DNA from: Paraliobacillus sp044383835
GTDB lineage: Bacteria; Bacillota; Bacilli; Bacillales; Amphibacillaceae
NCBI RefSeq assembly: GCF_044383835.1
Contig: NZ_JBISEP010000005.1
Location: 1 to 64,000 of the forward strand
DNA length: 64,000 bases
Direction of reading: 5' to 3'
Part shown: positions 26,022 to 33,914 of the stretch, in pieces
Layout: each line of letters opens with the position of its first letter
Numbering within the stretch: position 1 is the first letter of the stretch
Made by a program: the position numbers and the translations under genes
Notes under the pieces: generated by a model
Databases searched by the model: none
Told to the model about the DNA's origin: nothing
What the model saw: only the letters and a program-made list of their open reading frames with translations

Positions 26022-27299
26022 ATGTTTAACTTTTTAAAAAAAGATATATTAGTATTGATTCGAGAGCGAAATGAACTCATCATTTTAATTTTAATGCCAG
26101 TTATTCTTATTTCTATATTAGGATTTGCACTACGAGGTATATGGAGTGATGAGGCTGAAGTTCTTCATATGAGTATAGCTATTGTTTCTCAAGACCAGGA
26201 GCAGGAAGGGGTGGAAGCTTTTAAAGCTGAGGTTACACAGCTTGATGCACCTGAGGAAATAAAAATGAAGCTGATGACTACTTCGAAAGACGTACTTCCT
26301 TATACTTTACTGCGGGAAGTGTTTCAAAAAGACAAGTTAAAAGAGATGATAGACGTTAGAGAGATGAGTAAAGCACGAGCGATAAAAGCGTTAGAGCAAG
26401 AAGAAATTGCAGCGATTGTTATTCTTCCAGAAGATTTTACCTTTCACACATTAAGTAAAATGTTTCTTTTAGAAGGTCCTGGAAGTCAGATGGATTTAAT
26501 CGTAGAGGAAGAAGAAAGTTTAAAAGCAAGCATTGTTAAGCAAGTAGTAGAAAGGTTTTCACAATCATTAAATTTTCAGGCAGTAGCGGCATCCGTAACG
26601 GATAAAAAGATAAACTTTAAGGGAGAATCAGTGGAGTCATTAGGTGGAACAATTACTATTGCTTCAAATGAAAAGCCAATCTCGGCAATGCAGTATTATA
26701 CAATTGGAATGGCGGTGATGTTCGTCTTGTATGTCGCATCCACGATTGGAAGTCAAGCACATATTGAAAAAAAACAACATGTGTTTAATCGTATTATTTT
26801 AAGTGGAAAATCGCCTATTACCTATTTAACTAGTAAATTTATTTCTACGACAAGCATTGTGTTGTTACAATTATTTATTTTAATGTTGATTTCAACGTTT
26901 CTTTTTCAATCGTTTAAAGGGTATAGTATTTCTTTTTGGTTCGGCATGGTGTTGATATCCTTTTTGCTCGCATGTTCTGTCGGTGCATTAGGGACCATTC
27001 TTTCGGCGGTATCTGTTCGTATGAATAGTGATCATGTAAATACGATGTTTTCAGGTGGAGTAGTAACTATTTTTGCGTTTTTAGGCGGAAGTTTTTTCCC
27101 TGCATCACAACTTCCGGACTTTATACGGATAATAGGGGAATGGACTCCGAATGGTGCGGCATTATCTGCTTATATCCAATGGATGCAAGGCGTCTCACTA
27201 AGTAACCTTACCTTTGCATGTAGTAAATTGGTTATTATTTCTATAACTTTATTTATTCTAAGCGTGATTATCTTTCCAAAAAGGAGGTCATCCGTTTGA
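26022..27299 (+). CDS. ABC-2 type exporter permease 1 (LnrM-like)
   Basis: A 425-residue permease: one N-terminal helix, an external domain of about 190 residues, then five or six helices in the C-terminal half (from about residue 230). This is the ABC2_membrane_3 topology of antibiotic exporters. It begins 18 bp after the ATPase behind AAGGAGG and its stop overlaps the next start. Confidence 0.88.
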   Translation: MFNFLKKDILVLIRERNELIILILMPVILISILGFALRGIWSDEAEVLHMSIAIVSQDQEQEGVEAFKAEVTQLDAPEEIKMKLMTTSKDVLPYTLLREVFQKDKLKEMIDVREMSKARAIKALEQEEIAAIVILPEDFTFHTLSKMFLLEGPGSQMDLIVEEEESLKASIVKQVVERFSQSLNFQAVAASVTDKKINFKGESVESLGGTITIASNEKPISAMQYYTIGMAVMFVLYVASTIGSQAHIEKKQHVFNRIILSGKSPITYLTSKFISTTSIVLLQLFILMLISTFLFQSFKGYSISFWFGMVLISFLLACSVGALGTILSAVSVRMNSDHVNTMFSGGVVTIFAFLGGSFFPASQLPDFIRIIGEWTPNGAALSAYIQWMQGVSLSNLTFACSKLVIISITLFILSVIIFPKRRSSV

Positions 27300-28390
27300 A
27301 GTCAATTTTAATTTTACAGTTAATTCGGATCAAGCGAGCGCCCATGTTAATCTTTTCATTTTTTGGTCTGACCATTTTATTTGTTGGGATGATGTCAGGA
27401 TTTGGGACTTCAGAACAACCTGAAACAGTGTATGTTTATAGTGATTTTGAAGTGTCTGAATGGCTAGAGTTACTTAATCAATCTGAACAATTTCAATTCA
27501 AAAAAATAACAGAGGAAAAAGCGCAAGCGGATGTGCAATCTGGTAAATTAAATTATGTACTTGAAATACAGCAGAATAATTATCAATTTTTAGTTAGCAC
27601 AGAAGACCCTAATCAAAGGATAGTGGAACAATATGTACATCAGTTATTTGAACAAGAAAGAGCTATGCGTCAGTTAAACCAATCACTAGATGACAGATCT
27701 GTTCATCATAAAATAGAATCTGCTTTAGAAGATCCGGTGTTAACCGTGAATACAAAAACATTAAACCCTAGTAATTACTCCAATGCAGATGCACATAGAT
27801 ATCAAGTTTTGATTGGAATGACACTTTTTTTTGTTATTTTCACCATCTTTTCACATTTGTCTAACATTATGATTGAAAAACGAACAGGAACATGGAATCG
27901 ATTAATTTTGTCACCGGTCAAAAAGTGGCAAATATATCTAGGGAATTTACTGTATTGTTTTATAATTGGATTTGTGCAAATTTGTACGGTTTTTTTAATT
28001 TTTGATTTCGTTTTCGGTTATAATTTAAATGCTTCTTGGGGTGCAATGTTAGTAAGTATTGCATGCTACGTATTTGCCATTGTATCATTAGGGATGTTAA
28101 TTCTATGTATAGCTAGTACGCCGCAACAATTACAAGCGATTAATCCAATTATTGCTACAGCAATGGCTATGTTAGGAGGAGCATTCTGGTCGATAGAAGC
28201 AGTTTCTAATCCTTTTATGTTGGCACTTTCAAAAGGTATGCCTATATATTATGGTGTAGAAGCGCTGAAAGATGTGCTGATGTATAATAAAAGTTTAAGT
28301 GCTATATTAGAACCAATTTCAATTTTGGTGTTATTTGGAGTTATTTGTATGGGGATTGCCATCAATTTAATGGAACGCATAAAACAGTAA
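27296..28390 (+). CDS. ABC-2 type exporter permease 2 (LnrN-like)
   Basis: A 364-residue permease with the same plan as its partner: N-terminal helix, shorter external domain (about residues 35-165), then six helices. The TTG start overlaps the previous stop (TTGA) behind AAAGGAGG. Together with the ATPase it would form a heterodimeric exporter for hydrophobic compounds. Confidence 0.86.
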   Translation: MKSILILQLIRIKRAPMLIFSFFGLTILFVGMMSGFGTSEQPETVYVYSDFEVSEWLELLNQSEQFQFKKITEEKAQADVQSGKLNYVLEIQQNNYQFLVSTEDPNQRIVEQYVHQLFEQERAMRQLNQSLDDRSVHHKIESALEDPVLTVNTKTLNPSNYSNADAHRYQVLIGMTLFFVIFTIFSHLSNIMIEKRTGTWNRLILSPVKKWQIYLGNLLYCFIIGFVQICTVFLIFDFVFGYNLNASWGAMLVSIACYVFAIVSLGMLILCIASTPQQLQAINPIIATAMAMLGGAFWSIEAVSNPFMLALSKGMPIYYGVEALKDVLMYNKSLSAILEPISILVLFGVICMGIAINLMERIKQ

Positions 28391-28472
28391 CCTGATATAC
28401 ATGTTTAGATATGCCTTGAAAACGAGTCTATGGAACGATATGATGATAGATAAACAAAATGGAGGTTTTTGG

Positions 28473-29033
28473 ATGAAATTTATTTTGTTATTCGGTCCAC
28501 AGGCAGTTGGGAAAATGACGATTGGTCATGAATTAGAAAAATTAACGGCTTTTAAACTATTTCATAATCATATGACAATTGAATTAGTGCAGCCATTCTT
28601 TGATTTTGGAACACCAGGTTTTGAGCGGTTAGTTAACCTGTTTCGAAATGAAATTTTCACAGAAGTGGCTCATAGTGACTTGCCAGGTTTTATATTCACC
28701 TATGTTTGGGCATTCAATGAACAAGAAGATTGGGATTTCGTACAGCATTCAACTTCCATTTTTGAAAAAGCTGGTGCAACGATATATTATGTTGAATTAG
28801 AAGCAGATGTAGAGGAACGTTTAAAGCGAAACATAACACCTAATCGTTTAACGCATAAAGCAACGAAACGTAATACAGAACAATCTGAAGCTGAGTTATT
28901 GCGAACGATGAAAACATATCGGTTAAATTCATTTCAAAATGAAATAACTGCTGAGAATTATATTCGTATAGATAATACTAATTTGACTGCACAAGAAGTA
29001 GCGTTAAAAATAAAAGAAGCATTTCAATTTTAA
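28473..29033 (+). CDS. P-loop kinase-like protein
   Basis: A 186-residue protein with a Walker A loop near its N-terminus (LLFGPQAVGKMTIGHELEK) and a shikimate/nucleoside kinase-like layout: FHNHMTIELVQPFF is a substrate-binding-like segment and RLTHKATKRNTEQSEAE a lid-like basic stretch. The Ser/Thr after the P-loop Lys is replaced by Met-Thr. ATG 28473 has GGAGG 6-7 nt upstream. Substrate unknown; AAA_33-type small-molecule phosphorylation is likely. Confidence 0.7.
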   Translation: MKFILLFGPQAVGKMTIGHELEKLTAFKLFHNHMTIELVQPFFDFGTPGFERLVNLFRNEIFTEVAHSDLPGFIFTYVWAFNEQEDWDFVQHSTSIFEKAGATIYYVELEADVEERLKRNITPNRLTHKATKRNTEQSEAELLRTMKTYRLNSFQNEITAENYIRIDNTNLTAQEVALKIKEAFQF

Positions 29034-29048
29034 GGAGAGAGCAGTAGA

Positions 29049-29741
29049 ATGGTAGGTTGTAATCATCAAACAGACCGCTTGTGTTTATTTCATGTACCGA
29101 TTTTTAATCATCTTACAGAAGAAGAAATGGATAAGATAAGTAAACATCTACAAAGTATCTCATACGAAAAAGGCTCATTGATTTTTATGCCACAGGATAA
29201 AGCGCAGGGATTAATTGTTGTAAATGACGGTAAGGTGAAACTATCTAAAATTAATCAAGATGGTAAAGAACAAATTTTACGCATATTGACACATACGGAC
29301 TCCATTGGTGAATTATCTTTGTTTAGAGAATATCATTATACGAGTCAAGCAGAGGCATTAACGGATGTGAAGCTATGTATGATTAAGCGGAACGATATGC
29401 AAGCCATTATTCAGGCATACCCAGAGATTGCTCGTAAATTATTAGAAGTAGTCAGTGAACGAGTAGAAAATATGGAAAATCATATTGAACAGTTAACGCT
29501 TCATCATGTAGAGCAACGTATTGCGCATGCATTGATACAGTTTGCTAAAGAACAGGCTCCTGGTAAAGAGAAAGACTTACTTATTACGTTACCATTAAGT
29601 AAAGGAAATCTAGCAGGTCTGATTGGCACAACACTCGAGACATTGAGCAGAAATCTAGCTACTATGGAGTCGCAGGGGTTAATTAAACTAGAAGGGCAAC
29701 GTGGAATTTTAATTAAAGATATCAATCAATTTAAAAAATAG
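29049..29741 (+). CDS. Crp/Fnr family regulator (Flp-type)
   Basis: A 230-residue regulator. Residues about 12-130 form the cyclic-nucleotide-like beta roll, 130-150 the dimer helix, and 165-225 a Crp winged helix with recognition helix region TLETLSRNLATMESQGLI; the E..SR pattern is that of FNR, which reads TTGAT-N4-ATCAA. The N-terminus MVGCNHQTDRLCLFHV has two Cys and nearby His that could bind a metal or iron-sulfur cluster or form a redox disulfide, as in Lactococcus FlpA/FlpB. Two perfect FNR boxes lie downstream, before the metal ATPase and before the HMA protein, so these are its likely targets. Confidence 0.88.
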   Translation: MVGCNHQTDRLCLFHVPIFNHLTEEEMDKISKHLQSISYEKGSLIFMPQDKAQGLIVVNDGKVKLSKINQDGKEQILRILTHTDSIGELSLFREYHYTSQAEALTDVKLCMIKRNDMQAIIQAYPEIARKLLEVVSERVENMENHIEQLTLHHVEQRIAHALIQFAKEQAPGKEKDLLITLPLSKGNLAGLIGTTLETLSRNLATMESQGLIKLEGQRGILIKDINQFKK

Positions 29742-29752
29742 ATTGTATAAGG

Positions 29753-29791
29753 CAAGTTTGATGAAAACTCTTCATTAAACTTGTTTTTTTT
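29753..29791 (+). terminator. Terminator of the Crp/Fnr gene
   Basis: CAAGTTTGATGAA / TTCATTAAACTTG stem closed by AACTC and followed by TTTTTTT. Confidence 0.88.
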
Positions 29792-29840
29792 ATATTTAAA
29801 TGACAACTACCCAGTTAAAGATGTTATTTCTTTTGTCGCA

Positions 29841-29883
29841 TTTGATATAGATCAAATTAAAGACGTTAGATAGCAAGTAAAAT
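29841..29883 (+). promoter_or_regulatory. FNR-dependent promoter of the metal ATPase gene
   Basis: TTTGATATAGATCAAA (29841-29856) contains a perfect FNR box, centre 29848.5. TAAAAT at 29878-29883 is a -10 with no -35. The predicted start near 29890 puts the box at -41.5, the class II activation position. Confidence 0.78.
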
Positions 29884-29963
29884 AACATTAAATGAAGTAA
29901 ACAAATTTTTCAGCTGATCCATAGCATTCACACAAAATATTTATATACATGGAGGAAAATAGC

Positions 29964-31820
29964 ATGCAATATTTTATTTTAGGGAAGAAAAATCAAATTA
30001 CGTTAATTAGTGCAATCCTAATTATCATTGGTTTTTTTGCTCACTTTAGTTTAAGTAATGCATTTGTTTTTAATGTGTCTCTTATCATTGCGTCTATTCT
30101 TGGGGGAGCTCCGATTGCAATTCAAGCTTATCAGGCTTTAAAAGTAAAGGTTGTTAGTATTGATGTTTTAGTCACAATCGCGGTAATTGGAGCTGTAATC
30201 ATACAAAACTATGAAGAGTCAGCCATTGTTACTTTTTTATTTTTATTTGGTACTTATTTAGAACAGCGTACCTTAAACAAAACGCGCTCAGCTATTAAAA
30301 GGTTAACTGAAATGGCTCCCGATAGTGCTTTAAAACAAATGCAAAATGGTGAGTTTGCATCAGTAGATGTGGATGACGTAGATGAGGGAGACGTACTGTT
30401 AGTAAAGACTGGAGGGAAAATACCGGTAGATGGGACAGTAATGACTGGGGAAGGTCATATTAACGAAGCGAGCATTACAGGCGAATCTGTTCCAGTAGGT
30501 AAAACAAAAGGATCAAAAGTTTTTGCAGGAACAATTCTGGAAAATGGAACGATTCAAATTCAAGCCGATCGAGTTGGCGAAGATACGACGTTTGGGCGAA
30601 TTATTGAGTTGGTAGAAGAGGCGCAAGATTCGAAGTCAGCAGCGGAGCGATTTATTGATCGATTTTCTAAATATTACACACCTGCTGTTTTAGTTCTCGG
30701 AATTATCGTTTGGCTATTCACATCTGATATTGAGTTAGCCATCACAGTGCTAGTATTAGGTTGTCCTGGAGCATTAGTCATTGGAGTACCTGTATCTAAT
30801 GTTTCTGGGATTGGAAATGGTGCACGTAATGGTGTGCTTTTAAAAGGAAGTGAAGTCATCAGTGATTTTAGTAAAGTAGACACGATTTTCTTTGATAAAA
30901 CAGGAACGTTAACAGTAGGTAACCCGGAAGTAGCAGAAATAGAATTTTATGGAACGGAAAAGAAAGAGGCACTTAGTTATTTAGCTAGTGTAGAGCGTGA
31001 ATCCGACCATCCATTGGCAAAAGCCGTCTTGAATCACATAGGTGAAACACCCCTTTTTACAGTGGACCAAACTGAGGTCGAAAAAGGAGGTGGTATTACT
31101 GCACGAGTTAATGGTCATCATGTTGTTGTTGGTAATGAATCGCTTATGGAGAAGGAAAATGTTCATTTAACAAAAAAAATAAAAGATGATATCAAAAATT
31201 TTGAGCAAAATGGAAACTCGCTTGTTTTAACAGCGGTTGATGGAGAACTAAAGGTTCTAATGGGCATTCGTGATCAAGTTCGGTCAGGTGTGAAACAGGA
31301 TCTTCAACAGTTAAAAAGACTCGGTGTGAAAAATCTTGTTGTACTTTCTGGTGATAACCAAGGAACAGTTGATATAGTTGCACGCGAACTCGAGTTGACA
31401 GAGGCACACGGAAATATGCTTCCGGAACAAAAATCAGCATATATTGTAAAAGTACAAACAGAAGGTAAAATTGTTGCCTTTGTAGGTGACGGTGTCAATG
31501 ACAGTCCTTCCTTAGCCTTAGCTGATACTGGAATAGCTATGGGAAGCGGCACCGATGTTGCAATCGAAACTTCAGATGTCGTCTTGATGAATTCTGACTT
31601 CAGTCGTTTACCACACGCATTAGGCTTAACTAAATCAACTGCAAGAAATATGAAACAGAACATCGTGATTGCTGTAGGTGTTGTATTGATTCTATTAGCT
31701 AGCTTGCTGTTTAGTGAGTGGATGAACATGTCGATAGGAATGCTCGTCCACGAAGCAAGTATTTTAGTAGTTATTTTGAATGGAATGAGATTGCTCAGTT
31801 ATCGATTGAAGAGTTCCTGA
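29964..31820 (+). CDS. P1B-type heavy-metal ATPase with atypical CPG motif
   Basis: A 618-residue metal pump lacking any N-terminal metal-binding domain. Visible: A-domain ITGESVPVGKTKGS, phosphorylation motif FFDKTGTLTVGN, the SDHPLAKAV nucleotide-binding His-Pro, and VGDGVNDSPSLALAD. The membrane metal motif is GCPGALVIGVPVS: CPG instead of CPC, SPC or CPH. The last helix carries HEASILVVILNG, similar to the HEGG(S/T) motif of P1B-4 (Co/Fe) pumps. The second ATG (29964) is the start, since GGAGG precedes it; the first ATG overlaps that site. Ion unknown: Fe, Zn or Co are all possible. An FNR box at about -41.5 indicates induction by the adjacent Flp-type regulator. Confidence 0.88.
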   Translation: MQYFILGKKNQITLISAILIIIGFFAHFSLSNAFVFNVSLIIASILGGAPIAIQAYQALKVKVVSIDVLVTIAVIGAVIIQNYEESAIVTFLFLFGTYLEQRTLNKTRSAIKRLTEMAPDSALKQMQNGEFASVDVDDVDEGDVLLVKTGGKIPVDGTVMTGEGHINEASITGESVPVGKTKGSKVFAGTILENGTIQIQADRVGEDTTFGRIIELVEEAQDSKSAAERFIDRFSKYYTPAVLVLGIIVWLFTSDIELAITVLVLGCPGALVIGVPVSNVSGIGNGARNGVLLKGSEVISDFSKVDTIFFDKTGTLTVGNPEVAEIEFYGTEKKEALSYLASVERESDHPLAKAVLNHIGETPLFTVDQTEVEKGGGITARVNGHHVVVGNESLMEKENVHLTKKIKDDIKNFEQNGNSLVLTAVDGELKVLMGIRDQVRSGVKQDLQQLKRLGVKNLVVLSGDNQGTVDIVARELELTEAHGNMLPEQKSAYIVKVQTEGKIVAFVGDGVNDSPSLALADTGIAMGSGTDVAIETSDVVLMNSDFSRLPHALGLTKSTARNMKQNIVIAVGVVLILLASLLFSEWMNMSIGMLVHEASILVVILNGMRLLSYRLKSS

Positions 31821-31864
31821 ATTAGTGAATAGAAATCAAAAAAACTACTAAAAGATAAAAAAAC

Positions 31865-31906
31865 TTGATTTAGATCAAATTTTCTTAATCATTGACGCTT
31901 TATACT
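31865..31906 (+). promoter_or_regulatory. FNR-dependent promoter of the HMA protein gene
   Basis: TTGATTTAGATCAA (31865-31878) is a perfect FNR box centred at 31871.5. TATACT (31901-31906) is the -10, so the expected start near 31913 places the box at -41.5, exactly as for the ATPase gene. Confidence 0.8.
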
Positions 31907-31969
31907 GGAATTGTAGAGGGAAAAGGCGAACATAGCAAAGTCTTAATGTAAAAAAAGGAGAGATTTATA

Positions 31970-32203
31970 ATGAAAAAAGCAACTATTCAATTAGAAACAT
32001 TATCATGCCCATCATGCCTACAAAAGATAGAGAATGCAGTAAGAGGATTGGACGGTGTGGAGAAAGATAGTGTTAAAGTAATGTTTAATTCAAGTAAAGT
32101 AAAGATCGCTTTTAATTCAGAAACTATATCAATTGAAGATATTGAAAAAACGATTGAAAAATTAGGGTACCCAGTGATTAAATCAAAAGTAACGGCTGTG
32201 TAA
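31970..32203 (+). CDS. Heavy-metal-associated (HMA) domain protein
   Basis: A 77-residue single-domain protein of ferredoxin-like HMA fold. The metal loop is LETLSCPSCLQKIENAV with CxxC at residues 13-16; the usual Met-x-Cys form (MTCxxC) is here LSCPSC. KLGYPVIK near the end is typical. It could deliver metal to, or accept it from, the pump encoded upstream, which lacks its own HMA domain. It has its own FNR-box promoter and a GGAGAG site. Confidence 0.85.
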   Translation: MKKATIQLETLSCPSCLQKIENAVRGLDGVEKDSVKVMFNSSKVKIAFNSETISIEDIEKTIEKLGYPVIKSKVTAV

Positions 32204-32249
32204 TTTAACGAAAAACTAGAAAATAATCTGGATAATAATTATGCTGAGA

Positions 32250-32287
32250 AAGCGGACTGAGAGGGTAGAAACTCAGTTCGTTTTCTT
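32250..32287 (+). terminator. Terminator of the HMA gene
   Basis: GCGGACTGAG / CTCAGTTCGT stem followed by TTTCTTC, about 50 bp past the stop. Confidence 0.7.
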
Positions 32288-32415
32288 CATTTGTATATCG
32301 ATTAATCATGATAATGCTGTATAAATTATACCAAAGAGTAAATGACTTAAATCAACTAGAACCTAGGACTTTTGAATGTAAATAAGAACACTCGTTCCCA
32401 TTTTAAATAAATTAT

Positions 32416-32423
32416 GCTATAAT
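32416..32423 (+). promoter_or_regulatory. Extended -10 promoter of the type I toxin mRNA
   Basis: TGCTATAAT (32415-32423) is an extended -10; TTCCCA at 32395-32400 is a weak -35 with 17-bp spacing. It would start an mRNA near 32430, about 55 nt before the toxin start. Confidence 0.6.
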
Positions 32424-32485
32424 ACAAGCAGATAATGTTCTTTTAGGGAAAGGTCGGCTAGCCTCGAAGTAGGGAGGTGATGCCT

Positions 32486-32581
32486 GTGGGGATGTATGAA
32501 ATCTTCATGGTACTATTTGGGTTTGGTACATTATTGATTGCATTACTCGCGTTAGTCGTTTCAATGATTAATAAGAAATAG
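32486..32581 (+). CDS. Putative holin-like type I toxin
   Basis: A 31-residue hydrophobic peptide, MGMYEIFMVLFGFGTLLIAL followed by LALVVSM and a basic INKK tail. The N-terminal Tyr-Glu, single membrane helix and Lys end match the holin-like toxins of type I systems (TxpA/BsrG-like, Hol_Tox). GTG start 6 nt after GGAGGTG, a very strong site. The region downstream encodes a convergent antisense RNA that overlaps the 3' end of the message. If produced in excess the peptide would damage the membrane; family knowledge, not shown here. Confidence 0.78.
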   Translation: MGMYEIFMVLFGFGTLLIALLALVVSMINKK

Positions 32582-32706
32582 ACCTCCCTATTTACCCTGA
32601 CAAGTGACTAGGAGAGGTCTATCGTATCTGTAGATAGCCGATCCCTCTGGGGGAACCGCTTATCATTAGGTCACAGGGCGACTGTGACCTAGATTTAATT
32701 TTTATT
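32570..32706 (-). ncRNA. Predicted antisense antitoxin RNA
   Basis: On the minus strand TGGTATAAT (-10 at 32713-32718) would start an RNA near 32706 running against the toxin message. It ends with a stem ATAGACCTC / GAGGTCTAT (32578-32586 with 32624-32632) followed by TTTCTTATT. Length about 135 nt; it would pair with the toxin 3' UTR and the last codons. Position and layout match txpA/RatA and bsrG/SR4. No -35 is evident. Confidence 0.6.
32667..32706 (+). terminator. Terminator of the toxin mRNA
   Basis: TAGGTCACAG / CTGTGACCTA stem followed by GATTTAATTTTTATT. It gives a toxin message of about 270 nt with a long structured 3' UTR. Confidence 0.75.
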
Positions 32707-32894
32707 ATATTAATTATACCATAGTTATGCGTTTTTTAAAAATTCATTAACTGAGTTACTCATCTGTGGAATTCCAACCAGATAAGTATTATAAAGATTA
32801 AACAATCGATCTATTTATATAAATATTGCTTTCAGTAGTAAACTGTACATATAATTAAAAGACAAAATACTTTATTGAATAAGTGCTGATCATT

Positions 32895-33047
32895 TTGGAC
32901 AAAAGTAATGTGATTTTATTTATTATAATGGCTTGGACGTTACTTGTTTACGGTGGAGTTACTTATCTAATAGTGAAAAAAAAGGCATATGGACTTATGT
33001 CTGGCTTTTCTAATCGTTCAGATGACTATTCTGACTCACCAACGTGA
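32895..33047 (+). pseudogene. Short membrane ORF, probably truncated DUF3784-like
   Basis: A 50-codon frame from TTG: one membrane helix then VYGGVTYLIVKKKAYGLMSG and a Ser/Asp-rich end. The sequence from YGG to SGF recalls DUF3784 proteins, which continue for about 50 more residues with a second helix; here a stop cuts it off. No convincing ribosome site. Likely a remnant, though it keeps a good terminator downstream. Confidence 0.35.
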
Positions 33048-33082
33048 TTTGACGTAGAACCAAAAAATTAAATATTAGAGAA

Positions 33083-33123
33083 AAACAAACTATAATTTCA
33101 AGTGAATTGTAGTTTGTTTTTTT
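33083..33123 (+). terminator. Terminator upstream of the TetR operon
   Basis: ACAAACTATAATT / AATTGTAGTTTGT stem followed by TTTTTTT. Confidence 0.85.
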
Positions 33124-33195
33124 GCCTGCGAAAAGCTTTTTTTATCATCTGTTTCAGCACATGTAATAAATAGTGAAAATAATGCATGTTTTAAA

Positions 33196-33224
33196 TTGAC
33201 CACATCGGTCTAAAATGGTATAAT
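33196..33224 (+). promoter_or_regulatory. Promoter and likely TetR operator
   Basis: TTGACC (33196-33201), 17 bp, TATAAT (33219-33224): near-ideal sigma-A promoter. GACCACATCGGTC (33198-33210) is an inverted repeat of GACC/GGTC overlapping the -35, a probable site for the TetR-type product of the first gene. Confidence 0.7.
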
Positions 33225-33266
33225 AAGGCAGACTTGAGTGGTCGAACATATTTTGGAAAGGGGTGA

Positions 33267-33914
33267 TTGCTTATTAATGATACTTTTGAAAACCTTGATT
33301 TAGAAAAGAAAAATAGAATTATCAATGCCGCATTACAAGAATTTTCAGAAGAAGGGTATCAACGAGCTTCAACCAATCGCATTGTTAAAGCCGCTGGCAT
33401 AGGTAAAGGGATGCTGTTCTACTATTTTCAAAATAAACAATCGCTTTATCATTATTTATTGAATTACAGTCTTGATTTAACCCTTAATGATTTGTTACAA
33501 CGAATAGACACGAGTGAGAAAGACTTTATCACTCGCATGTATCAAATGGCTCATTTAAAAACACAATTATTTAAAACACACCCATTTATAATTTATTTTC
33601 TTAGTGCGTTCATGTTGGAAGAACAAACTGAGTTGCCGACTGAGATTAGTGAAAAATATCACCAGTTACAAACGATGGGCTATAGTAAAATGTATGACAA
33701 TATTGATTATAGCTTGTTTAGAAAGGATGTTGATCCAAATAAAGCTTTTCAACTGATACGTTGGTCCATAGATGGTTACCAAGAAGAATTAAAGCAGCGG
33801 CTGGCAGGAAAGAATATTCACTCGATTGATTTAGATCCGTATTGGCAAGAGTTTTATGACTATTTGAATGTGTTAAGAACAGTTTTTTATCAAGAAGTGG
33901 AGGGGAATGTATGA
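33267..33914 (+). CDS. TetR family regulator of an ABC exporter
   Basis: A 215-residue TetR-type repressor: helix-turn-helix RIINAALQEFSEEGYQRAST then IVKAAGIGKGMLFYYFQNK (to about residue 55), followed by a helical ligand domain. The start is TTG 33267 close behind AAAGGGG; no ATG in frame is available nearby. Its stop overlaps the ATPase start (ATGA), so regulator and exporter form one operon, which it most likely represses until a toxic ligand appears. Confidence 0.88.
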   Translation: MLINDTFENLDLEKKNRIINAALQEFSEEGYQRASTNRIVKAAGIGKGMLFYYFQNKQSLYHYLLNYSLDLTLNDLLQRIDTSEKDFITRMYQMAHLKTQLFKTHPFIIYFLSAFMLEEQTELPTEISEKYHQLQTMGYSKMYDNIDYSLFRKDVDPNKAFQLIRWSIDGYQEELKQRLAGKNIHSIDLDPYWQEFYDYLNVLRTVFYQEVEGNV

